Shown here piece by piece: positions 49,901 to 62,431 of a DNA stretch of 64,000 nucleotides; within the stretch, counting starts at the first letter, position 1; the number at the start of each line of letters is the position of its first letter. Under the pieces are notes generated by a model. It was not told where the DNA came from. It saw nothing but the letters and a program-made list of their open reading frames with translations, and made no database searches. Made by a program: the position numbers and the translations under genes. Source of the DNA: Pithys albifrons albifrons. Its lineage: Eukaryota > Chordata > Aves > Passeriformes > Thamnophilidae. The stretch lies in assembly GCF_047495875.1 (NCBI RefSeq), contig NC_092459.1, positions 24,289,795 through 24,353,794 of the forward strand, read 5' to 3'.

Positions 49901-52900
49901 GCAATCATTTTCTACTGGCAGCAGCTGAACAAATTGGTTTCCTCATCATCATTCCTTTCCCACCTTACATATCCGTTATCTTGAATGTGAAGAAATCTTG
50001 GTATTTTCACTAGAGCACACTGAGTCAACGTGCTAAGTAAGTAGACAAATTCAGCATTGTGGAGCACTATGTGCACCCAGCTCTGCTCCTGCAGATACAA
50101 CTCCATGTACTTGGTCTGTGAGCCTGAGCTTACCAAAACACATCCCTGCACAGATGTGGTGTGTCCTGGTAATCTGCTTATGGGGGAAAAAATTCCCAGT
50201 GGAATTTTCTCCCTTCACTGAGGGAACAATCATGAGAGAAATTGTTGAGTTTCCCTCTTCCCTATATCTCATCCTTCAGGTATATCCATGAGAAAATGTA
50301 TTTTCTGTTCCCATTTCCGTATTCTTTTCTTCTGTAAAGAAATTCTAAAGGCACAAGACAGAAAATATCTGAAAACTTGAAAGCTTTGTTTTCCCCTTTT
50401 TCCCTCCATCATTGCTTCTTCTAATGATATTCCGGACAACATGATGTTAAGTGCTCTGCAAGTCATCTTGCCTTTTTATGCTTGTATGATTTTTGCAATC
50501 TCAAAAAATGTGACATGCAATAATGACAGAAAGAATTAAAGCATCTCTTCTTGCAGAGGCTGAAAGAATACTAAAACATGATTTGTACTATCATTCAGCT
50601 AATTACAGTGACACCACTCATGCCTCTACAGTTCTGTTAGTGTCAGCGCCTAAATTATGAACCCCTCCTTCTGGGGGGGTTTATAATTCTGCTCTATGTG
50701 AGTTGGTTGTTCTTACAGGAGTCCTCAGCACAGTTGTTAATGGCTTCATTAGTGACACTTTCCTAAAAATGGCTTAAATTTCACTGTGAATTTTGTATCT
50801 CCCTTGTTTGTTACGTGGTGTCAATCACAAGCAAACTGTGGCTAAAGTAAGATAAAACCCATTCAAAATGAGATTTATATGCTTGGATTTCAAAATGTGT
50901 ATTTTGCAAAGTTTGGAGATGAGTTGCTGTACATAATAATCACCTTCAGCATTGCCCCACCCAGTCATTAGAGTTTTCTGGGAAATGACTTTTCCATGAA
51001 AAAAAATTCAAAATACTATAAATACTGAGTAAGAAGTGAGTTTTACAATCACTAGAAGTCAAATGACAGTTTGGCAAGATGACCATACATTAGTGTTCTA
51101 AGTTTCATATGTGAACGCATTTATTTAGCAAACATCTGTTTTGATTTCTGGTGTCTCTTAAAGTACTTGGATACCTTGGAAATCTGCAGATAATCTGCCT
51201 ACTTATGTATGTTGATTATTTTAGGCGGTACGACTAATTCACTGGAAATGCTTAAAAATGCAGACTCTCAGGTTTGAAAACAAGCAAAACAAAAAAAACC
51301 CCACTGTCCTGCATCATGTTTGGAAATGAAATAAAAGGTGGTCTTAATTATATCCACTTCCTTAGTTATATATAAAGTTACTCATTCACAGGATCTAGTA
51401 AATGAGTACTTAAAGCAAGGTGATAAGGAGTAGCCTAAGGCAGCTCTCTTTTACCCAATCTGAAACAATATTGCCAGTGTATCAGGATAAAAAAGGCGTG
51501 AAAAAGACAGCAAGAATTCCTTGCTGGTAAAAGCAGTAATAAATTGTTCCCTTTCAGAAGAAAGGTTCCCACCAGTTTGGTTTCTCAATAAATGACAGAG
51601 AAATAACTCATTCATTCAAAACTGAAACTAAATTTCTTTAACGTCTGAGAAACATGTTCATTATTACTATTATTATTAATGAATGATTGCTTATAGCCTG
51701 GATAAATATTTCATTAAGCATTGGTTCAGTGAATTTTCTTGGGTAAAAATAACCAGCTAAAAAGGATTTAATTCCTTCCCAGTGGGTTGACATAAATAGT
51801 TTCTCTCATCAGATAGTAGATGGTCTACCAGCTTGGAAACCAGTGAGTAAATGGTGTGCAATTATGCTACGTGTGCCATGCTGTAACATTTCTTGTAGAA
51901 GAAGCCACATGTGATAGTACTTACTTTAGTGCTACCTACTCCTTACCTGGGTAACAGGATTATGATCTCAGAAGTTAGATGGAAACATGTTTGCTATATT
52001 TGCCACCTATTCTAAATTCATCCTGTTGGAACAAAACTGTTACACATCCAGGAAAAGTGACAGAAGAATGGTCTCTTCCTTGTCTTCTTGCAAGAATGTG
52101 TGAGTGGCAGCACTGTGCGGTACTACATTTCTTGAAAGAAAAGAGGGAAGGCACAATTTCTTCCCAGTTTGCAGTATTTTACTTCTGACTCCCGATCCTA
52201 AACTACAGAAACACAACAGTTTCTGAATAAACCTGTGGTTCTACTATTCATTGAAAATCTAATTCTATCAAGGGAACATGCCTGCAATTGATTCTCTGAG
52301 TTTCTGAAAATATTTATATACTGATGCTGTTACAGGGTTACATAAGTTGAAAATAGAAGACATATTTTAGTAAGTTTTAATAAAACAATATACATATTTT
52401 AATAAATGTATTTATGAAACAGATTGCAATATTAGAACACATTATTTGCATTTGCATCGTATGAAAGCATCACCTGTTTATTTTGCTTGCTCAGTGTGAG
52501 TAAAAACACAAGAGGAAACAGGGTGGCTGAGGTCAAACACACTCTAAGGCTAAATAGCTGCAACTCAGCAAGTAAGAGCATTTTGAGACTAAATTCCTTT
52601 CATTACCAGACTCTTCTATACAGCAACACATAATTATGTTTTAAAGTTCTCTGGTGATACGTGGGAAAATTGAGAAACAGTGATGACGACACCAAAATCT
52701 ATGACATTGCAATGGACTTACAAAGCCATTCAAATTACAACACTGAAGAGGAAGGAAACCCTTGTTACTAAACTAACTGGTTCAGAAAACACAGATTCAC
52801 TCTGCTTGGGGCACATGAGCTCTGGACAAGGCTGCTTGTATGTCCCTGTTGCTGTAATTGGCCTTCTCTATGCCATGTCTGAGGAGACAAATGACCCACA

Positions 52901-53991
52901 GGGCCATGTAATTCCAAGCCTTCTGTAGGAAATCAAGGCAAGGTGACCATGTATCTTGTTCAGTCTTTTTCCCTTGGGACTATTGACCTCAAAGATTGAC
53001 TTCAAATCAGTTTGAAAGAGGAGGTTACTTCAAAGACAAGACCTTTGAAGTTTGGAGAGAGCATAGAGCTTGATAGAAGGACACATTCAAACTAAGGAAA
53101 AGGCCATGCCATAAGCTCATGTTGTAAGAGATCTGAAAATCCACAGAAGACAAAACTTTTTCCACCATACCTGTTGGTAAAATGTTAAATCAGAGCTTGC
53201 AGCAAAGCAAAAGACACAGATGTGTAGAAAAAGCTTCCTTAGCTCTGATGTTCAAGGAACTGCTTGTGTACTTTGGTACCACTGAAACCTGAATCGTTCT
53301 CTTTCATCTTAGGTCTATTCCAAAAGAATGGAGGCAGAACATTAGCTTTTGTGTTAATATTTTAATATATAAGCAATTTAAGAAAAAAATTAGCTAACTT
53401 TAGCTGGGAGTTATTAGAAATTTCATTAATGACTAATTTGAAGTGACCTTGTAGCACACTTGAACACAGGGAAAAAAAGCCTGAAGAGCCACAAAACAGA
53501 TTTTATCTTCAGCTTCAAGAGGCAAAAACATTCTTCCGAAGTGTTTAAGACAAAACATTATGTGTTTTTTTCAAGAACTGATTAGCTCATGTAGATTCTG
53601 CAGTTATTACACATTGGATCAATTTAGACAAGAACAGAGGCATATGAAAAAAATAACCAGCAACTATACCTGTTGCTGTAATTCTGAAGTGCCCATTGTG
53701 GGGTTTTTCCTTTAAATGTTTGAAAGGAAGGAAGGTGGGTTTTTTTAAAATAACAACTTTACCAAGCTTCTAAAATATTCTTTAAACCCTTATTCTTCCA
53801 TTCGCTAACACGCAAGAAAACTGATTATCTGTAACAGAAAAAAATAGCATGAGATTTATAGTGCACTATATTTACTTATTAAAAACATTACTACTATTAT
53901 TATTATTAAAAATATTTATACTGAATAGTACCACAACTAAATAAGGGAAATCTCACATCCTATATGACAGCAGCATTTCAGATTGAAAAGC
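49901..53991. other. AT-rich intron stretch between an old CR1 and LTR copy A
   Basis: Only the 50653-50688 inverted repeat stands out. Short open frames look random. Confidence 0.55.
50653..50688. repeat. 13-bp inverted repeat, 12 of 13 paired
   Basis: AATTATGAACCCC at 50653-50665 pairs with GGGGTTTATAATT at 50676-50688, one mismatch, around a 10-base loop. No related copies were noticed in the window. Confidence 0.6.
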
Positions 53992-54104
53992 TGTATTGGA
54001 TATGGCTGAGTGGAGTTCATGTTCTTCATAGCAGAGGGTATGGTGCTGTGTTTGGGCTTTGTGCTGGAAACACTGCTGACAGCACACCAATGTTATACCT
54101 ACTT

Positions 54105-54174
54105 CTTGCACACCTTAGAGGCCACCTCTGTTTCTCACCCTTGCACACCATAGAGGCCACCTCTGTTTCTCAAC
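54105..54174 (+). repeat. 35-bp tandem duplication inside LTR copy A
   Basis: Two adjacent 35-base units, each starting CTTGCACACC and containing GAGGCCACCTCTGTTTCTCA. They differ at about two positions. The duplication is absent from the related LTR at 58206, so it arose in this copy or its subfamily. Confidence 0.85.
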
Positions 54175-54284
54175 CTAGCCCACCAGCAAGAAGGCTGGGG
54201 GTGGGCAAGAAGCTGGGACAGCTGAGGCAGGTTTCCCCAAATCACCAAGAGGATATTCCATACCATATGGTGTGATGCTCAGCA

Positions 54285-54290
54285 TATAAA
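54285..54290 (+). promoter_or_regulatory. TATA box of LTR copy A
   Basis: TATAAA in the context GCTCAGCATATAAACTTGG, the same place where the other LTRs here carry CATATAGAAG or ACATAAAG. It is the only intact TATAAA of the three, so it could still be recognised. Confidence 0.55.
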
Positions 54291-54593
54291 CTTGGAGAAA
54301 GAAAGAAAAAAGGGGAGACATTCAGAGTTATGCTGTTTGTTTTCCCAAGTCACCATTAGAAGTGCTGAAGTTCTGCTGTCCTGGACATGACTGAACATTT
54401 GCCTGCCCATGGGAAGTGATGAGTAAATTCCTTCTTTTGATGTGCTTTGCTTTGCTTCTGTGTGTGGCTTTTGTTTTATCTATTGAACTGTCTTTATTTC
54501 AACCTGTGACTTTTCACTCCTTTACCCTGCTGATTCTCTCTTCCTTCCTGCTGTGGGAGAGCGAGCGAGTGTCTTAGCTTCCTATCCACAACA

Positions 54594-57500
54594 AAAGCCT
54601 TTCCAGCTCTTTTAAACTTCTTGAAAGATGTGCCACAATATTTATCTTATGCATTCTGTTCTTATCTAAGTTACCATATTAGACAGAATCTCTTTCACAA
54701 GACACATTTCTTTCTCACCCCCTATGAAATGACAATAGACTTGTATGTTTTTAAACCTGGTATTTTTAAGGATGCAAAAAAAACCCAACATGTAAAAGAA
54801 CTAGTTTACCATAAAGTATTTTCTTCTAATTCCCTACAAAACTTTAAGATTTGATGCTCTAAGTGCTAACATAACTGGCAACTCATTCTCTTAAAAACTA
54901 AAAGGAAAAAAATAAAAAGTATCCAAAAGTGATCACAAATAGGTGATATTTTTGATCAGTTCACATCACTAGCTTACTACTGTGAGAAATCTCACTGTAA
55001 CCAATGGCTGGCTTCTATTTCTCATGGAACACAAGCCTAATTTGAAAGTTTTACTGTGTATTTAGAGAAAAAAATAAGCTTTTCATTAGCATTTTTAGTC
55101 CTTAAGAAGCAACACAGATAAGCAGAAATTAGCTAGATTCTATTTTTTATCACAAGCCACCAACAGATTTGCTTGCCGAACTTCCCTCAGTTTCCAAAAG
55201 CTGGTTCCTCTGAATTCGAACTTGTATTGATGATACAAATTTAGCCCACAAATCTTCAATTAACACAAAAAACAGAGAAAAAAACAAGGCCGCTGTAATT
55301 GCAAAGATAACCCCAAATATCTTTGGGTGTAGGTGGAGCACATGTCTGCAATCAGTCCAACACAACCAGTGGACCATTAACATGAAGTCATGCTCCCAAT
55401 GAGAACTGTTTAAGCAGAGTGAATTTCTGCTTGCTCTCAAACTTACTTGATTAAAGTGCTGTTATAAATTAAATTTTTCTTGCTTTTCTTTCCCCCCTTC
55501 AAATAAGAATAATAAAAGAAAAATAGGAACATAGAAGTTTTGTTGGCTTAGAAAAGACATGACTAACATTCCTACAGGTGAGTAGCAAGGACTTAACTGT
55601 ATTCTACTGCTGCTACCGGCCACCAACTCTCTCTTGCTGATCTTTTTATTTATCTTGTTTTCTAGTTATGTTGTGTTTTCAAGACCAGTTTACTTATTGA
55701 GTATATTGAGTACAAAGGGTGTCTCCAGCTTTGTTATGGCCTTTGAGTGCTTTGCAATATGAAATGTTATAACGCCTCTAAAAATCTGCCTTGAAATATG
55801 GAAGGCAATGCTGCATTCCACCATAATAGCACTGAGTAAGTCCTTGTAAACCACAAAGTAGAAATTTAGTGCCCCTGTTTGTAATTTTAAGAATTAGTTA
55901 AGGGAAGAAAACAGTGAAAGCTGAAGGCTGAACTATATATCCGCATATATAAATAAAGATATCCTGTGAAAAATCTTTCAAAAATCATGTGATCAAAAGA
56001 GGAGAAAAAACTCCTAATGTTGGGAATATTTTTTGTACCTCTTAACTATGTTGACACTGTTTTAATTACATTGCTGAAGATATAGACAGCCACAGATGGT
56101 TAAATGAAACAGAAAGGCGAATCTCTAAATGCTATCTGGAATACACATTATTCTCTGCAGTCAGGAACAACTTCATGAAGCAATTTCTAAAGAGGTCTGT
56201 ACAGAGCAGAAGTTCTCAGCATGACAGAGGTTAGCTAATGTTGTGGGACCTGATTTCAACAGCATGTTATGAAAACAAATAAATCATTAAACAAAAATGG
56301 GGACCTATTATAATAAAGTTACTTTCTGTCATCCCTTAAGAGCTCAGCAAGATTGGCACAGGCCCTGGAAAGTGACTCAGGTTCATCTCCTGATGGAAAA
56401 GTTAAACAGAGAGAAGGATGAAAGACCAGGTCCTAAGTCAGGAAAGAAAAATGTGTGTGTGATATTTTTTTCATGTACTTTACCAAAAGTATAGCTAAAG
56501 TATTTGAATTTTCAAAATATCTGTTGTCTTTAAATGCAGGGCAGAAGATTCATATCTATTTTGGATTTCGAGTACACTTGGAAATACTGAAAAACTGCAC
56601 TGAATAGCAGATTTGCATCACTCTCAAGAAGATTTCAGAGTAGAATGAGATTTTGAGGTTTGAGAGGCTTTGCCTCTTCTCTGGGCTAGAGCACAGGAAG
56701 ATATTGAGACAAACAAAAACGAAGATAACTGCTTTTACAACTCTCCTCTATTCAACTTTTCAGAATTAGTTAGTTCATATAGAAGTGGCTTAAGAAAATA
56801 CCTTGGTTACAAACACCTATTTATTTGGAGGAAAAAAGCCAACAATACTGAAAAACTATAATTTCAATTTTGAAAGATTTCTGCTAGTATATTTGAAATA
56901 AAATTAGTGATTAGGATGGAAACTATAGATTAATAGGGAATTTGGTAAGAAGTAGAAATTAATAGTGTAAAACTCACATTATTTTCTAATACCTGAGCGC
57001 TTAATTAGGGCCTGGTCTTTCGTCCCTGAATAATTTTTATTCAAGTATCTTTTCATAAGATTTTTATGAACCTTAAGTACTAGGCACTTTATATAAATTT
57101 TCTGTAATAATTCTCCACATACTAGTGACTCCAAAAACAGACATCTAATGAAAGAATCAAACACTATTAAATTCCAGAGGAAACACAATATAAATAAGAT
57201 TTTGCCCATAGAACAGAGATTATGGGTGACAACTACACTTGAATATGAAAATTTAAATGCCCTTAATTAAGAAGGAAGTTTGAAATCCCCTCATTCATTT
57301 AGAAAGTAAAATACATGATTTTGCTACAAAGATGCATGTTCAGTTTGTTAATGAAGACCAGGTAGAAATCTTTCAGGATATATGAGAAAGCATTCCTTAT
57401 TTAGATGATTATTCACAGCATCAATTTCAGTGCAGTAGACATCATGCAAATTAATAATTTTCTGCCTTCCATTGTTCAGGCTTCTCCTTTAAAGGATGAC

Positions 57501-58205
57501 ATATAGAACCAGCATAATCTTTAGATTTAGTTTAGCATCAGTCTAAACTCTAGTTCTTTCCAAGTACAAAGGCTTTTTTCGTCTTACATGGGAGAAGAAA
57601 AAATACTGAAAGGCAAGTAAAAATCCCCATTCTGCAGTTAGACACTTCACTTTAGTATTTTTACTAAAAATACTGGAGGTTTTTTTCCATTCTCCCAAAA
57701 CATCTGCAGGAGAGACAGAAGGAATTTTCCTTCTGCCTTATTTAACAACAAAGTTCTCATTCATTAGAACAATATAAATCACAGATAGAAGTCCTGGCTA
57801 CTCATTAAGCTGATTAACAGACCAGGTCTCACTTTCCTGAGAAATTTTGTATTTTTTTGCCAATCCATCTAATGGATGTATTACTATATTTTTCCTAGGT
57901 TAGTTAAAAGTGAACTAAACACACTTGCAGATGATTAATATTACAACAATTGCTTTGGAAGTTCAATAGCAACTGTCAGGTTTGGGAGAAACAACACATA
58001 AAAGAAAGAGAATGCTACATAAAAATAACCATATTAATCGTCTGAGTCAGATGTTAAAGACATCATGAAAAGTTCACCCCTCAGTGAATTCTTTAGCACT
58101 GGTAAGTTTGTGCAAGTCATTTGCTTGAAGTTGTGAGTATATAAAGCATAAAACAATATAAACAAATAATATTCAGCACTGAATCTTTAAAATAGTAAAA
58201 GGTAC
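54594..58205. other. Intron stretch between the two solo LTRs
   Basis: About 3.6 kb between two LTRs of the same family and orientation, the place where a provirus would keep its genes. No gag, protease, reverse-transcriptase, integrase or envelope-like frame was recognised, and open frames are under 100 codons. It reads as ordinary AT-rich intron. Confidence 0.65.
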
Positions 58206-58804
58206 TGTGCTGGTTTTGGCTGTTATAGAGTTAACTTTCCTCAAAGTAGGGGGCTGGAGTAGAGTTAAGTTTCTTCAAAGTAAGGGGTTGTGGTTTGGAT
58301 TTGTGCTGAAATTCAGGCTGATAACATAGAGATGTTTTTGTTATTGCTGAGCAGGGCCTGCACAGCCTTCAAAGCTTTTTGCTCCTCCCTTCACCCCACC
58401 AGTGAGGAGACTGGGGGTGCACAAGGAGCTGGGAGGGGACACAGCTGGGACAGCAGACACCAAAGGGATATCCCAAACCATGTGGTGTCATGCTCAGCAT
58501 ATAGAAGTGGGAGAAGAAGGAGACCTTGATTGGAGCAATGGTGTTTGCTTTCCACAGTCACTGTTGGGCGTGATGGGGCCTTGCTCCCCTAGGGATGGCT
58601 GAGCACCTGCCTACCCATGGGAACTAGTGAATTCATACCTCGTTTTCCTTCATTCCTACACACAACTTTTGCTTTAGCTATTAAACTGTCTTGTCTCAGC
58701 CCTTGAGTCTTCTCACTTTTACTATTCTGTCTCCCATCCCACTGGTGGGAGTGAGTGAATGTCTGCATGGGGCTTGGCTGCCAGCTGAGGTCAAACCACC
58801 ACAG
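58206..58804 (+). mobile_element. Solo LTR of an avian endogenous retrovirus (ERVL-like), copy B
   Basis: A 599-bp LTR that starts TGTGCTGGTTTTGGCTG and ends GTCAAACCACCACA, the near-palindromic ends typical of this avian family. Possible flanking duplication: GGTAC before and GATGC after, 3 of 5 matching, so degraded. The TATA position reads ATATAGAA (58500-58507). A TATTAAACTGTCTTGTCTC block near 58680 marks the likely R/U5 area. No viral coding sequence adjoins it. It has the same orientation as copy A but is clearly diverged from it. Confidence 0.82.
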
Positions 58805-60251
58805 ATGCACTGCAATATTTGAGACTTTTATACACATAATGTTTGCTTTTTTGACTTGTCAGCTATTTCATGTATCTGCACTTAGAGAAAGCCAGAGAAC
58901 TAACAAACTGAGCCATTCCTTAATGGCTGAAATCCAGCTAAGCTGAAGCCAAGCATAAAGGAAGCAGAATTTCACCACAGTCAACAACATAATAACTTAC
59001 AATGTGCACTGGACAAATTTGCAAACAAAAATTTTCTGTATTATATGTTGCATAAAGCTAAAGTTTTAAAGAAAGTCTCAAAACTCTTAAACTGTACAAA
59101 GGAACAAATTTGCAAAGCCCAGTTTACATATTTGTTGAACAAGTTATGCAAAACTTCAGAAGCTAAACAATTGGTTGGTAAATGGCAAAAATCTTTATTG
59201 CCATGCAAATGACAATGTTTCCCATCAAGACTCTAAATTGCGGCTTTTGTTTTTCAGCTACAAGATAATCTCAGACTTCTGTTTCTTACTTTAAAAAAAA
59301 CACCAAAAACCACTCTTCCCATATTTGATGTATCTGAAATACAATATTCAACTGATAAGTGCTGAAACCTTTTTGATCAAACCCTCAAATGTTTTCATGC
59401 AAGCCCAAGTTGGAATTCATGTATCACGAAAGTAAAAAATGATGTTACAGGACAGAAAGAAGGATCAACAAACATAAGACACTGAATCACTGTTTCAAGA
59501 GAAAATCTGAATGTACTAAAAATATCTGCTGAATAGAGGAGTGTTTGTAAATGAGATGCTGCTTTTACTTGGACTGCTGGTATTTAAAATAATTCATCTC
59601 AGAAAAGTCATTGCTGAAGTATCAACTAACACCCCTGTCTCTATTTTAGATGCCTGTTCTACAGAAGAGGAGAGAGGCTTGTGTCATTAACAGAGCTGGT
59701 AACGTAAGACAGCTGGTGCTAATCAGTCTTTCACATTCTTTTCGTGTTGTATGCACCAGCAATTTCAGCAATCACACTGTAGACACTTGAGTAGAGACAA
59801 TTTTATAATACTTATTCTGCATCTTCAAGAGCTGTTTAGCAGTAGAAGCCTTTTGTGTTCACTTCTGTTCAGACCTTAAAATGTTGCTTCTGACTCTGTC
59901 GCTGAAGGGATCTACCACCACTGCAGCTTAATTTACAACCCAACCCACAGGGAACTTATAGGCCAAGGGATCCCTTGGAGAACTCTGTATTTCTATATGG
60001 AGTTAAAGAAAGAGCAAATGTCTTTCAAGGATTGTACTCATTCCTAAATAGAGAGTTCAAAAACTGTGTGGTTGTTTTTAGTGTTTTTAACTGGGCAGAT
60101 TTTTTTTTCCAAAATCTTATACTCTTGCACACTTTCTTCAGCTTTACAGAACCCAGAACTGCCCAAATAAGCTTATCAGCAAACAATGAACAAATAATTT
60201 AAAATAGCGTTCTTTCAAATATAAACAAAAAACATCTATCAATTATTTTTG
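58805..60251. other. AT-rich intron stretch between LTR copy B and CR1
   Basis: No repeat, exon or RNA gene recognised. Confidence 0.6.
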
Positions 60252-60755
60252 AGCAGTCTTGAGAATCCAGAGGGGTCCCAGATGACTGGAAGCTGGCAAA
60301 TGTTGTCCTGGTTTTCAAAAGGACAGAAAGAAGGACTCTGGAAACCACAGGCCTGTCAGTCTCACTCCAGTGCCTGGTAGTTATAGTGAAGATTATTCTG
60401 GAAAGTGTTGAAAAACACCAGTCTACAACTTTCACATGAGGGGCAGAAGAAAGGCAGGCGCTGATCTCTTCTCTGTGGTGACCAGTGACAGGACCCGAGG
60501 GAATGCCCTGAAGTTGTGTCAGGGGAGGTTTAGGTTGGGTATTAGAAAGAGGTTCTTCCCCCAAAGGGTGGTTGGGCACTGGAACAGACTCCCCAGGGAA
60601 GTGGTCACAGCATTAACCCTGCCAGAGTTCAAGTAGCATTTGGATGATACTCAGACATATGGTGTGACTCTTGGGGATGGTCCTGTGCAGGGCTAAGGGT
60701 TGCACTCAATGATCCTTGTGGGTCCCTTCCAACTCAGCATATTCTATGATTTTGT
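60252..60755 (+). mobile_element. CR1 LINE with an internal deletion
   Basis: Two CR1 blocks of one orientation joined near 60422. The first (60252-60422) comes from the early reverse-transcriptase domain: ATGACTGGAAGCTGGCAAAT, then GGAAACCACAGGCCTGTCAG. The second (60423-60755) jumps to the C-terminus, where the frame at 60436-60636 reads [13 protein letters not shown] with [13 protein letters not shown], and continues to the 3' tail CATATTCTATGATTTTGTG. The catalytic core between the blocks is absent. Confidence 0.92.
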
Positions 60756-62431
60756 GATAAATGCCTCTCAGGTGAAATCACACAGTAATTATCTTACCTA
60801 TTTAGAAATATATGTCTGATCAACTGCTCTTATCAACATATTCTACTAAATATATGTTAATCCTCTTTTAATTAAATTTCTACTTTTTTGTTATTTATAA
60901 AGCAATCTGAAGCAACCACTGTGTACTGTTTTTGACTACTCCAACAATTTTCCAAAAAAGATAAGAACACTACATCACAGCAATCAGCAGTTTGATACAA
61001 ATGGCAAATGCAATCCTTGGTTACTAGAGATGGTAGCAGAAAACCTGCAGTTCTGTGAATAATTCCACACCAAGCACAGAATATTGCTAGCAAATCAACT
61101 ACTGAAAGTTTCCAAGAGTTTGTTTTGCCTTCTTGAGTATTTCATTTCCATCACACTGATTTTTTTGCTTCACTGCTCAAAATCTGTAAAAATGCTTTAT
61201 ATCTTTTACTACTCATTAATATGACAGGTTCATTAAAGTAAATGAAGCTTAATTTAATCATATTCAGATGCTATACTGGATAGATTATTGCATTTTGCCT
61301 TTTAAATAGTTTGTCTTTAATTCTACTGTCTTCATCAAACAGCATTCTGAATAATTATCATGCTGCTATTATGAAGTTACAGCATGATTACATTCTTACT
61401 AAGAATTTCAGGTCACCTACAGCATTTACACAAAATACAACAAACCTAGTCAAAGCACTTCAGGCTATGCAGCAAGAATGTAACTCCTTACAGCACTGTA
61501 TGTGTTTTTAAGGTCTTTACCATTTGGACTAGTACATTATCTCAGTTTTATAGTCACTAGTCAGGAAGCAAATGTCAGCTGGAATCATTGAATCTCAATT
61601 TTTTTTTGCACCTTTCATTTTGTTTGATTGGCTTTTTACCAATTGCAATTTATGGCTCTGATGAAAGCAAAAAGCAAAAGGCTGAGAGTGTAATCAAGGC
61701 TAATGATGAACTAAATACCATGTGATAATAAATCAGCAAGAAAAAATACTCGAGACAAATGAAGATGTTTACCATTTTAGTATGAAAACTATTAGAACAA
61801 CTGTTTATATAAAATAAAACTTTGTACAAGAAAACCAAATAAACAACCAAGACACACAAAAAATCAACATTCTCTTATGTAAAATAAAACATTAAACTTC
61901 TGACGCGAAGCGGAATTTAGGGCTCTTTCACAAGAAATAAAATCCTTTTTTAAAATCAGAGTGTGGAGCAGTGAGAACAGAGAAGAAAGTTTGAGGAGCT
62001 AAGACATTTCATTTTTATAAACAACGATGAACATTGCCATAGTCACAGCCCACAGTAAACAGTAATCCTTATACTTGAACTTCTAAAACTTATTACACCA
62101 GAGAAAATACCCCAATTCTTCTAAGAAGAAGCTTTTCAGAGTCACTGAAACACTTTTTTTCTTTGTTAACTGGTATTTTATTTTATTAAAAAAATGGTAC
62201 ATGTGAAAAAAGCAACTCTGAGAAAAAAGCTCAATGGTCTAAGGATAATCTACACAACCTACCTGAAGTTAAAAATAATCTCATTCACTTCAATAGCTTT
62301 TCTGAAAGGCCCCAAGACAGAAATTAAAGATATAATAGCTAATAATAGATAAATTCAAATAGGAGCTTAATGTCTTTTTTTAAATATCACAAAGTCTGCA
62401 CAATACAAGCGTTAGGCTATATATACAGTAC
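60756..62431 (-). other. Intron immediately downstream of the KHDRBS2 exon
   Basis: AT-rich. On the gene's strand the first 200 bases after the donor are A/T-rich, with several TAA and TTAA motifs of the kind STAR proteins bind. Whether KHDRBS2 protein regulates this exon is not known from the sequence. Confidence 0.5.
62426..62431 (-). promoter_or_regulatory. Splice donor of the KHDRBS2 exon
   Basis: On the minus strand the exon ends CCAAAG and the intron starts GTACTG. The GT and +3 A fit the consensus, but +4 is C and +5 is T instead of A and G, so the donor looks weak. Reading on, the frame meets TAG five codons into the intron, which supports the exon ending here. Confidence 0.8.

Larger units (their letters stand above)
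53992..54593 (+). mobile_element. Solo LTR of an avian endogenous retrovirus (ERVL-like), copy A
   Basis: A 602-bp LTR that begins TGTATTGG and ends CCACAACA. Direct repeats AAAGC flank it (53987-53991 and 54594-54598), a 5-bp duplication as expected of ERVL-type elements. It shares blocks with the LTR at 58206-58804: GGATAT..CC before a TATA box, GCTCAGCATATA, CCTGCC-ACCCATGGGAA-like sequence and a TATT(A/G)AACTGTCTT block near the end. No gag, pol or env reading frame adjoins it, so it is a solo LTR left by recombination. It is antisense to KHDRBS2. The exact family name is not assigned. Confidence 0.82.
1..62431 (-). other. KHDRBS2 downstream intron (5' part), hosting all repeats below
   Basis: Everything below the exon is read as intron of a minus-strand gene. 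The next exon should encode the rest of the KH domain (beginning [13 protein letters not shown] in the family), with an internal Met followed by some 60 codons. No such open frame is seen on the minus strand, so the intron probably extends past position 1. That another gene begins somewhere in this stretch cannot be excluded, but no exon of one was recognised. Confidence 0.7.

Noticed and set aside
53992..58804. One complete provirus with two LTRs
   Set aside because: No viral genes between the LTRs, different ages, and a separate target-site duplication around the first.
60199..60579. 126-codon minus-strand open frame
   Set aside because: Antisense shadow of the CR1 copy at 60252-60755.
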